This document shows, piece after piece, positions 1 to 5,295 of a stretch of 5,408 bases of DNA. The position numbers were made by a program, and so were the translations under genes. Under the pieces are notes generated by a model that saw only the letters and a list, made by a program, of their open reading frames with translations, did no database searches and was not told where the DNA came from. Source of the stretch: Marinagarivorans sp. UBA5868 (GTDB lineage: Bacteria > Pseudomonadota > Gammaproteobacteria > Pseudomonadales > Cellvibrionaceae); contig DJFQ01000117.1 in the NCBI GenBank assembly GCA_002432095.1, positions 11,165-16,572 of the forward strand, written 5' to 3'. Each line of letters starts with the position of its first letter. Within the stretch, counting starts at the first letter, position 1.

Positions 1-1356
1 AAAATACGCTGCGTTGAGCAGACCCGAGCCGACCAACACCAGAAGCACCCAGTCCTGTCCCACCTGTAATGCGCCGAGGCCGAGATACCATTTACTGATA
101 AACCCTGCGATGGGTGGCACACCGATCATGCCGAGGGCACCGATAGTGAACGCCGCCATGGTCAGCGGCATGCGTCGTCCGATGCCGTTCATTTCTTGGA
201 TGCGATGCACCTTCAACGTCTCGGCAAAATTGCCGGCGCAGTAAAACAACGTCACTTTCATCAGCCCCTGGTGGACCAAATGAACCAATGCGCCTATAGC
301 GGCGAGCGGACCCAGCAATGCAACGCCCATTACGATGTAAGAAACCTGACTGACAGTGGAATACGCCAGCCGCTTTTTCAGCTCACTCTGGCGCAGCGCC
401 ATTACCGAACCGTACAAAATAGTGGCTGCGGCCAACCACAACAGCGGCTGCACGAGCGACAGGGATTCGGCCACCCCCACCCCGTAAACGTCGTAAACCA
501 CGCGCACTATGCCGAAAGCGCCGGCCTTGACCACCGCCACGGCATGCAACAAAGCGCTCACTGGTGCCGGCGCCACCATAGCTCTAGGCAACCAACCGTG
601 GAGCGGAATCAGCGCGGCTTTTACTCCCAAGCCGGCGATCAGTAAAACAAATGCCATCGTCAGGCTGGTGGCGTGATCGGCCAAGAGCGGCTGAAGATAG
701 CCGCCGGGGATAAAATCAGGGCTTCCGGTAAGGGCATGTAACAGCGCCACCCCCATCAATACCAACGCGCCGCCGCCCATGGTGTAAGCCAGATACACTC
801 GCCCCGCGCGCAAGGAATCCTGTGTACCCCGATGCACCACCAGCGGAAACGTCGCGAGGGTCAGCAGCTCGTAGAACAACAGAAATGTCACCAGATTGCC
901 CGCCATAGCCAAGCCGACGGTCGCGCTGACACACATGCTGAAGTAGCCGAAAAAGCGTGAACGCAATGGCGAGTTTTCGAGATAACCAATCGCATAAATG
1001 GTGGTGGCGAGCCACAACACCGCTGACAAGGACACAAACTGGAGCGACAGTGCATCCGCCTGCAGAATCAGTTCACCTCCCGGAAGAAACGGCAGACTAA
1101 AGCGGTATACCAAACCCTGGCTAACGCCCCAGATCATCATCGCCGTGAGCACCAGCTTCGCCGCAACACCCAGCAGATTAAGACCGGTGCGCAGCCGCTG
1201 CTGATCTTCGCGCAGCGCAAAAATCACCAGCCCGGGTAGCAGTGAGCTGAGCACAATCAGCAGCGGCAGCAGCGCTGTAGCGGTGAGATATGGGGTCAGG
1301 CCAAAGCCTGCCTCGATTCCCAAGTTGGCCAGACTGTTTTCGCCCACCGGATTCAC
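1..1356 (-). CDS. second MrpD/NuoM-like proton-conducting antiporter subunit, 3' end outside window
   Basis: Polytopic inner-membrane subunit of the Mrp/Mnh cation/proton antiporter, in the Proton_antipo_M family shared with NuoL/M/N of complex I. I translated 452 codons with no stop before the window edge; the family usually runs to about 500 residues, so only the last part is missing. The expected channel residues are present: Glu163 in FYELLTL (TM5), Lys246 in GLGVKAALIPLHGWLP (TM7), Lys277 in VVKAG (TM8), Lys367 in HQGLMKVTLF and Lys422 in GFISKWYL (late helix). The sequence KKRLAYSTVSQVSY lies at 327-340. The start is GTG at 1356, overlapping the mnhD stop as GTGA, with GGAG at 1367-1364 seven bases upstream. 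About 25 mostly polar residues precede the first membrane helix. It is a paralogue of the preceding mnhD and resembles proteins usually annotated as monovalent cation/H+ antiporter subunit D family. It may stand in for the missing N-terminal half of MrpA (inference). Confidence 0.93.
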   Translation of the reverse strand, partial: MNPVGENSLANLGIEAGFGLTPYLTATALLPLLIVLSSLLPGLVIFALREDQQRLRTGLNLLGVAAKLVLTAMMIWGVSQGLVYRFSLPFLPGGELILQADALSLQFVSLSAVLWLATTIYAIGYLENSPLRSRFFGYFSMCVSATVGLAMAGNLVTFLLFYELLTLATFPLVVHRGTQDSLRAGRVYLAYTMGGGALVLMGVALLHALTGSPDFIPGGYLQPLLADHATSLTMAFVLLIAGLGVKAALIPLHGWLPRAMVAPAPVSALLHAVAVVKAGAFGIVRVVYDVYGVGVAESLSLVQPLLWLAAATILYGSVMALRQSELKKRLAYSTVSQVSYIVMGVALLGPLAAIGALVHLVHQGLMKVTLFYCAGNFAETLKVHRIQEMNGIGRRMPLTMAAFTIGALGMIGVPPIAGFISKWYLGLGALQVGQDWVLLVLVGSGLLNAAYF

Positions 1357-2777
1357 GCCGTCACTCCGGTTAGCCACTCAATCAGCGGCCGACTGATCAG
1401 CGCCATTCCCCACACAAGAATCGCCGGCAGCAATGCCAGCCACTGCGCAAACCGGTCCGGGTCATAGGAGGGCCGAGTGGGGTTGGCGCGGTCGAATGCC
1501 AGCGTGACTACCCGGAATACATAAGCGGCACTGATTAAGGTACCGAGCAACACGCCCGCCGCCCAAGGCCAATGGACCGGCTGTAATAACAACTCTCGCA
1601 ACAAGACCCACTTGGCCAAAAAGCCGCCGCTGGGTGGCAGGCCGATCAAGCTGCCGCCGGCCACCGCAAATGCGAACATCGCCACGGGCATGGTCTGGGT
1701 GGCACCTTTAAGTCCGCGCACCCGCTTGCTGCCGAGGGCGCCCTGCATCTCTCCGGCCGCCAGAAACATGGACACCTTCGCCAAGCCGTGGGCAAGTACA
1801 AATAACCAGAGCGCGACGTGCAGCTCCGGCTTCTGCCAATAGAGCAAAAGGCCCAGGGCTAAAAGCGCGTAGCCCAATTGCGCCACGGTGGAATATGCCA
1901 CCAGCGTTTTGATATAGGGCGCGCGCAGCGCCGACCAGCCTCCAAAAATCAGCGCCATAATCCCCGCCAGTGCTAGCAGTGGCCCTGCCTGCACGGCCAG
2001 CTCCGACGGCGCCACCCTGCTCCACAACATCCAGAGGATAAACAACGGTCCTTTAACCACCAGTGCCGATAAAAGCGCGCTAACTGCCGTGGGAGCGCTG
2101 GCGTGGGCAGGCGGCAGCCATAAATGCAGCGGCCAGCAGGCGGCTTTTAGCATTAACCCCAAAGTCATCAACACCAGTGCCAGGCGGGTCGTCGGTCCCG
2201 CATCGGTAAGCTCTGCCAGAACGGCGAGATCGAGCACTCCATACCGGCCATACAACACCGCCACCCCCAACAAATAAAACAGCGACGCCGCCAGGGATAG
2301 CAGGAGATAGCGCAATGCAGGACCATAGGCTTTAGGGCCGGAGATGGTGACCAACGCCACGGACACCAAACCCAGCAGCTCCAAGGTCACATACCAGTTA
2401 AATAAGTCATTGGATAACCACAGAGCGGCAAGCCCCGCGTGCAGTAGACTGGCGAGCGGCCAGAAATCCGTGCGTTTGGTCTGACTATGACGGCTGCGTT
2501 CGGCGTAGATGGAGACCAGCAAATGAATCAATGCGGTGAACACCAACAGTAAGGCGCTGACCGGCATCAAATGGAAGCGGATCGCCAGGGGACTCTCCCA
2601 GTCGCCGAGATTGAGCCACTGACTGCCGCCGTGCATCACGCTTTGCAGTGCAACAGCCGCGCTGCTCAAGCTAAGTGTGCTCGATCCGATAACCCACCAG
2701 CCGTTGCGCGAGCGCGTCACCAACAGCATCAACGCCGTCAGCAGCGGTATCAGCAAACTGATTACCGCATAGTTCAC
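1353..2777 (-). CDS. mnhD: Na+/H+ antiporter subunit D (MnhD/MrpD)
   Basis: Large antiporter-like membrane subunit, 474 aa, close to the usual 490-500 for MrpD, related to NuoM/NuoN. It is expected to conduct protons coupled to Na+ (or K+) movement by the whole complex. Visible signatures are Glu133 in NWYVTLELLGL (TM5), Lys211 in GLMLKAACWPLHLWLPPAH (TM7, followed by the family's APTAVSALLSALVVKG with Lys242 in TM8), Lys290 in YIKTLVAYSTVAQLGY, Lys334 in AHGLAKVSMFLAAG, and Lys389 in GFLAKWVLL (TM12). All the charged residues considered necessary for transport in MrpD/NuoM are therefore kept. The start is GTG at 2777, overlapping the mnhC stop as GTGA, with GGAG at 2789-2786 spaced eight bases away. 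The stop overlaps the GTG of the next D-type gene in the same way, so translation of the two is probably coupled. Confidence 0.95.
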   Translation of the reverse strand: MNYAVISLLIPLLTALMLLVTRSRNGWWVIGSSTLSLSSAAVALQSVMHGGSQWLNLGDWESPLAIRFHLMPVSALLLVFTALIHLLVSIYAERSRHSQTKRTDFWPLASLLHAGLAALWLSNDLFNWYVTLELLGLVSVALVTISGPKAYGPALRYLLLSLAASLFYLLGVAVLYGRYGVLDLAVLAELTDAGPTTRLALVLMTLGLMLKAACWPLHLWLPPAHASAPTAVSALLSALVVKGPLFILWMLWSRVAPSELAVQAGPLLALAGIMALIFGGWSALRAPYIKTLVAYSTVAQLGYALLALGLLLYWQKPELHVALWLFVLAHGLAKVSMFLAAGEMQGALGSKRVRGLKGATQTMPVAMFAFAVAGGSLIGLPPSGGFLAKWVLLRELLLQPVHWPWAAGVLLGTLISAAYVFRVVTLAFDRANPTRPSYDPDRFAQWLALLPAILVWGMALISRPLIEWLTGVTA

Positions 2778-3079
2778 AGTTTTGGCTCCACGGCTCGCGA
2801 CGATTTGGCGGAGGAACGCGAAGCTTTAATTACCGGAAGCGCCAACCGCAATGCAAAAGCGGTGGCACTGACCGCCACCACTAAACCGGTCACCACCAAT
2901 GCATGCAGAATGGGGTCAGTGGAAGTACCCCGGGTCGCCAGCGCCACCATCACCATAAACACCCCACTGCCCATGACGTTGATGGCAATGATCTGGCGCA
3001 GCACTTGGCGCTGCACCAGCAGCGCATGCAACCCGAGAAGCCAAAGCACCGCGCCGGTTGCAAGATATGTCAGCGTCAC
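2774..3079 (-). CDS. mnhC: Na+/H+ antiporter subunit C (MnhC/MrpC, NuoK-like)
   Basis: Small three-helix membrane subunit homologous to NuoK, 101 aa from the chosen start, slightly shorter than the 110-115 aa of Bacillus MrpC. Helix 1 is about residues 4-21, helix 2 about 29-48 and helix 3 about 58-82. The family signature between helices 2 and 3 is present as TDPILHALVVTGLVVAVSA (usual form DPxxQALVLTxIVI). The tail is short, basic and Ser-rich (KASRSSAKSS). There are two in-frame GTG candidates, 3085 and 3079. I chose 3079 because GAGGAG at 3093-3088 lies eight bases from it but only two from 3085, and because it gives the GTGA stop-start overlap seen elsewhere in this operon. The upstream choice would add only two residues (Met-Ala before the internal Val). 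It lies between the fused A-B gene and mnhD, the usual place for subunit C. Confidence 0.92.
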   Translation of the reverse strand: MTLTYLATGAVLWLLGLHALLVQRQVLRQIIAINVMGSGVFMVMVALATRGTSTDPILHALVVTGLVVAVSATAFALRLALPVIKASRSSAKSSRAVEPKL

Positions 3080-4008
3080 GGCCACAGCTCCTCGTCCTCT
3101 CCCACCACCAGCAGCGTCAGGATGGTGGCAATGGACAGTGCAGCGGCCACTTCAATGAGCAGAATCATCGTACCCGCCCAGGCAGAAGGATAAGCCAACC
3201 AACCTCCGCGCCAACCGGCACTCACCAAGCCCACCAGCAGAAAAATCATCAGCCCACCAACGATCAGCGCACGCACCCAAAGCTGTTGCCAGCGAATCGG
3301 CGGCAGCACTTGGCAGAGTCGCAGGGCCACAGCTCCCGCCGCCAGCACCGCCCCGGCCTGAAAAGCCCCGCCGGGGGCGAAGGCGCCACGCCATAACACA
3401 TAGCCACCTACCAGCACGGTGAGCGGCACCAGCACTCGGGTCCAAGCGAGCAACAACGGCCAAGGAGCGGGGAATCTTTCGCGAGAGAGGCGCACCTGGC
3501 GCACGCCCAACAGTGCCAATAGCAATACCACCAGCTCCAGCAAGGTATCCCAGGCACGGTAGTTCAACAGTACCGCTGTCACCGGATGATCTACGCCGGT
3601 TTGTTCCTGGTGGTGCGCGGCCATGTCCGGCAGTAAAACCGGGCCGTCCAGTAAACCGCTTACGCCTCGCCATAGCACTTGCGACAACATGACGAGCACC
3701 AGTCCACTAAGCGCCCAAACCGCCAGATTGCCGCGGGACAGAACTCGACGGGAAACCTCCATCACCTCCTGCGGGCTGCGGGCTAACATTCCCAGCATTA
3801 GTACACCTGTCAGCCCGGCGCCTATGGCCGCCTCCGCCAGCGCCAAATCCGGCGCGCCCAAACGCGCCCAGGTCAACGCCAGTACCAGGCCAAACGCGAT
3901 AAATAACATTACGCATACATACAGACGCGGGGCGTGTAGTGCTCCGATCGCCAACATCAATAGCAACCCTGCCAAAGCGAAATCAAACACGCTCTCAACG
4001 CCGCTCAT
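3076..4008 (-). CDS. fused MrpA C-terminal domains + MrpB (DUF4040-MbhE-MnhB)
   Basis: 310 aa membrane protein joining three parts that are separate elsewhere. Residues 1 to about 80 are a DUF4040/MbhD-like region with the signature GAPDLALAEAAIGAGL (Asp54, Glu59). Residues about 138-170 match the MbhE-like segment of MrpA's C-terminus, HPVTAVLLNYRAWDTLLELVV (Asp154, Glu158). Residues about 185-303 are MnhB/MrpB, with RVLVPLTVLVGGYVLWRG followed by APGGAFQAGAVLAAG and a last helix before the acidic tail EDEELWP. Together these correspond to the end of MrpA, near the proposed cation pathway, plus all of MrpB. The start is ATG 4008, with AGGAAAG at 4022-4016 seven bases away. An in-frame ATG at 4077 would add 23 polar residues inside mnhG and has no advantage. 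It overlaps mnhG by 14 nt. In the MnhB motif the usual His-Asn before PGG is Ala-Phe here (comparison from memory). No N-terminal NuoL-like domain is present, so this is not a truncated whole MrpA; it is a rearranged form. Confidence 0.9.
   Translation of the reverse strand: MSGVESVFDFALAGLLLMLAIGALHAPRLYVCVMLFIAFGLVLALTWARLGAPDLALAEAAIGAGLTGVLMLGMLARSPQEVMEVSRRVLSRGNLAVWALSGLVLVMLSQVLWRGVSGLLDGPVLLPDMAAHHQEQTGVDHPVTAVLLNYRAWDTLLELVVLLLALLGVRQVRLSRERFPAPWPLLLAWTRVLVPLTVLVGGYVLWRGAFAPGGAFQAGAVLAAGAVALRLCQVLPPIRWQQLWVRALIVGGLMIFLLVGLVSAGWRGGWLAYPSAWAGTMILLIEVAAALSIATILTLLVVGEDEELWP
3088..3093 (-). promoter_or_regulatory. ribosome binding site deciding the mnhC start
   Basis: GAGGAG inside the last codons of the upstream gene. 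It is eight bases from GTG 3079 but only two from GTG 3085, which argues for the downstream start of mnhC. Confidence 0.6.
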
Positions 4009-4333
4009 GAATCTGCTTTCCTGCGCGTGGCTGATCGCGTGTCGTGTCGTCTGGCTCCTCGTGTCCGTAACGAGCAAGCAACTGGCAAGCGGTAGCGCTA
4101 GAAGCCATCAATAACAACCAGATCAACACCATCATCAACACCGGCTGCCATCCATCGGCTCGCAGGCTCAGGCCGAGCACGATAAGACCCAAGCCGGCCG
4201 TGTCTGCTTTGGTTACCGCATGCAAGCGGGCGGACATATTGGGAAAGCGCAGCAGTCCTGTGGTGCCCGCAATAAAGAAAAACACACCACCACAAAGCGT
4301 TAACCAACTGAAAAAATGCAAGTACTCACTCAT
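3995..4333 (-). CDS. mnhG: Na+/H+ antiporter subunit G (MnhG/MrpG)
   Basis: Small membrane subunit, 112 aa, of the PhaG/MnhG/YufB family. It has three predicted helices at about residues 8-29, 46-57 and 62-82. The family signature is complete: GLLRFPNMSARLHAVTKADTAG at about 26-47, matching the general pattern G-hydrophobic-LR-hydrophobic-P-x4-RLHA-x2-K. The C-terminal tail (about 90-112) is hydrophilic and probably cytoplasmic. The start ATG 4333 overlaps the end of mnhF by 8 nt and sits just before the conserved first helix. The frame is open upstream to an ATG at 4408, but that extension lies wholly inside mnhF and matches nothing in the family. There is no good Shine-Dalgarno in front (only AAAG directly before ATG), so translation probably depends on ribosomes finishing mnhF. 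It is an accessory subunit needed for assembly and activity in characterised Mrp systems. Confidence 0.93.
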   Translation of the reverse strand: MSEYLHFFSWLTLCGGVFFFIAGTTGLLRFPNMSARLHAVTKADTAGLGLIVLGLSLRADGWQPVLMMVLIWLLLMASSATACQLLARYGHEEPDDTTRDQPRAGKQIHERR

Positions 4334-4577
4334 CTTTATAAACCCGCAGATACTGGACCAGTGCTGCTGAAATAATCGCCGCGAGCAATGCCAATACCAG
4401 CGCGGCATCGCGCAGGGATGGCAAACCTTGTTCCTGCGCCAGGATCAACATCACCGCTGTGCCGGTTGTGCCAAACATCTGTAACGCCAGCAATCGGTCT
4501 GCGCGAGTGGGACCGCGCAAAACACGCCACATGCCCGTCGCGATGGTCAGCATCAAAATGACCGCGAGCCACATCAT
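4326..4577 (-). CDS. mnhF: Na+/H+ antiporter subunit F (MnhF/MrpF)
   Basis: Small three-helix membrane subunit, 83 aa, normal for MrpF. The diagnostic stretch is RGPTRADRLLALQMFG at residues 21-36 (Arg21-Gly22-Pro23, Asp27-Arg28), followed by RDAALVLALLAAIISAALVQYL at about 56-77. Where Bacillus MrpF has Asp after ALD-type residues in the second helix, this protein has Gln33 (comparison from memory). The start is placed at ATG 4577, which overlaps the mnhE stop as ATGA and has AGGAG at 4592-4588 ten bases upstream. A second ATG follows immediately at 4574 and would lose one Met. The frame also opens at ATG 4640, but that 21-residue extension is antisense-like filler within mnhE and does not resemble the family. 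Coupled to mnhE upstream and mnhG downstream. Confidence 0.94.
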   Translation of the reverse strand: MMWLAVILMLTIATGMWRVLRGPTRADRLLALQMFGTTGTAVMLILAQEQGLPSLRDAALVLALLAAIISAALVQYLRVYKDE

Positions 4578-5065
4578 GTCAGCGTTGCTCCTAGCAACCG
4601 CGCCAAATGGTGTTCCATGCGCGCAACCGAGTGCTGCCATGCCTGTTGTTGATCCAAGACATGCAGGTACAGCAGGCGCTCGTCAAAATGCGACGCCCAG
4701 GTACCCGGCAACAGACCCACCATCGCCGATAACAACAAACGCACTTGAGAGTCCTCACAGCGCAACGCATAAGTCACCAAAGCAGGGTCGACCGGCATTC
4801 GCGGATGCAGCGCTCGACGCGCCACATCCCAGGCACCCACGGCGACTTCATAGATAAAGAAACAGAGAAAATGAGGAAGGTGGTGCAGACGAAGATAAAG
4901 CGGCCGCAGCCGCAGAGTCAGCGATACCCAGGTTGCTGCCAGTACGCAGGCCGCGCCAAATTCCAGGCCTGCGCCACCACCAAGTACCATCCACAGGGCG
5001 GTATAAATCGCCAGCCAATAAAGCATCTGGCCCGGCCGTTGAAAAAACCGTAAATGCCGAATCAC
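4574..5065 (-). CDS. mnhE: Na+/H+ antiporter subunit E (MnhE/MrpE), first gene of the operon
   Basis: Membrane subunit of 163 aa, the normal size for MrpE. The N-terminal half holds hydrophobic helices (about residues 14-28, 33-50 and 63-77). The soluble C-terminal half has the family landmarks: IYEVAVGAWDVARRALHPRMP at about 71-91, LLSAMVGLLPGTWAS at about 111-125 (usual form LTPGT) and LYLHVLD at 132-138. The start is GTG 5065 with a strong GGGGAG at 5076-5071, spaced five bases. The stop overlaps the mnhF start as ATGA. It is the first recognisable cistron of the operon; the space upstream is the divergent regulatory region shared with the phoX-like gene. MrpE is considered peripheral to the antiport core and supports assembly or activity. 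Confidence 0.94.
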   Translation of the reverse strand: MIRHLRFFQRPGQMLYWLAIYTALWMVLGGGAGLEFGAACVLAATWVSLTLRLRPLYLRLHHLPHFLCFFIYEVAVGAWDVARRALHPRMPVDPALVTYALRCEDSQVRLLLSAMVGLLPGTWASHFDERLLYLHVLDQQQAWQHSVARMEHHLARLLGATLT

Positions 5066-5100
5066 GTCAGCTCCCCATATGGTTTGCGGTAACGGGTCAT
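5062..5100 (-). CDS. possible 12-codon leader peptide upstream of mnhE
   Basis: ATG at 5100 opens a 12-residue frame, MTRYRKPYGELT, whose TGA overlaps the mnhE GTG as GTGA, the same junction style used inside the operon. The reading frame is in fact open back to a stop at 5226-5224 and could start at TTG 5196 (44 aa, basic, rich in Arg/Lys). No Shine-Dalgarno precedes ATG 5100, and any GTG followed by A creates this overlap, so it may be chance. I do not recognise the peptide. Confidence 0.2.
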   Translation of the reverse strand: MTRYRKPYGELT

Positions 5101-5158
5101 GATACCGGTGGATGTGTTAAGTTTCGCCCCAATGCGTCTGCCGATCGCTAACGTGTTG

Positions 5159-5185
5159 CCTATATTGCGCTGCCTTATTTGGCAA
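5159..5185 (-). promoter_or_regulatory. candidate sigma70 promoter for the mnh operon
   Basis: On the minus strand, TTGCCA (5185-5180) matches the -35 consensus at five of six bases. TATAGG (5164-5159) matches the -10 at four of six. The spacer is 15 bases, shorter than the ideal 17. This would give a leader of roughly 85-90 bases before mnhE. It is the best pair I found by eye, but not a strong one. Confidence 0.3.
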
Positions 5186-5220
5186 CCCCAGACCAACTTA
5201 GGGAAGACAATGAAGCGCGT

Positions 5221-5238
5221 CTGTCAAAATCCGTACAT
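5221..5238 (+). promoter_or_regulatory. candidate PhoB binding site (Pho box)
   Basis: The 18-base element has the Pho box design of two 7-base half-sites separated by four bases. CTGTCAA matches CTGTCAT at six of seven; spacer AATC; CGTACAT matches at four of seven. It lies directly in front of a phosphatase-like gene, and a -10-like hexamer follows at the spacing typical of PhoB-activated promoters, where the box replaces the -35. Phosphate-starvation control is inferred from these points. Confidence 0.55.
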
Positions 5239-5249
5239 ATTTCGCCTTC

Positions 5250-5255
5250 TACACT
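5250..5255 (+). promoter_or_regulatory. -10 element of the phoX-like gene
   Basis: TACACT, four of six matches to TATAAT, begins 11 bases after the end of the Pho box (about 10 in E. coli phoA). It would place the transcript start near 5262 and leave a leader of about 34 bases. Confidence 0.45.
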
Positions 5256-5295
5256 GTTGCACCGATTGCTTGCCACCCACCCGAGGCCGCTGCCT

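Larger units (their letters stand above)
5066..5295. promoter_or_regulatory. divergent regulatory region between mnhE and the phoX-like gene
   Basis: 230 bases with no confident gene. AT content is higher than in the flanking genes, as expected for back-to-back promoters. It holds the PhoB box and -10 element for the plus-strand gene, a weaker promoter for the antiporter operon, and an inverted repeat GTTGCC/GGCAAC (5155-5160 and 5181-5186) with a 20-base spacer. The -35 of the minus-strand promoter candidate lies on one arm of that repeat. Confidence 0.7.

Noticed and set aside
196..645. 149-codon plus-strand frame
   Set aside because: Antisense to the second D-type antiporter gene, whose translation shows clear family motifs across this stretch; composition (many His, Gln, Arg) is typical of a shadow frame.
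2571..3158. 195-codon plus-strand frame
   Set aside because: Spans antisense of mnhD, mnhC and the fused gene, crosses their junctions, and shows no recognisable domain.
3152..3673. 173-codon minus-strand frame
   Set aside because: Alternative frame inside the fused MrpA-B gene; Gly/Arg-rich low-complexity product without family resemblance.
4009..4077. Upstream in-frame ATG giving a 333-residue fused protein
   Set aside because: Adds 23 polar residues lying within mnhG; the internal ATG at 4008 has a good Shine-Dalgarno and starts just before the first helix.
3623..4114. 163-codon plus-strand frame
   Set aside because: Antisense to the fused gene and the end of mnhG; Thr/Ser/Pro-rich shadow product.
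4459..4857. 132-codon plus-strand frame
   Set aside because: Antisense to mnhF and mnhE, both of which have convincing motifs.
5075..5082. Eight-base palindrome CCATATGG beside the mnhE ribosome binding site
   Set aside because: Short self-complementary sites are common, and nothing else suggests an operator there.
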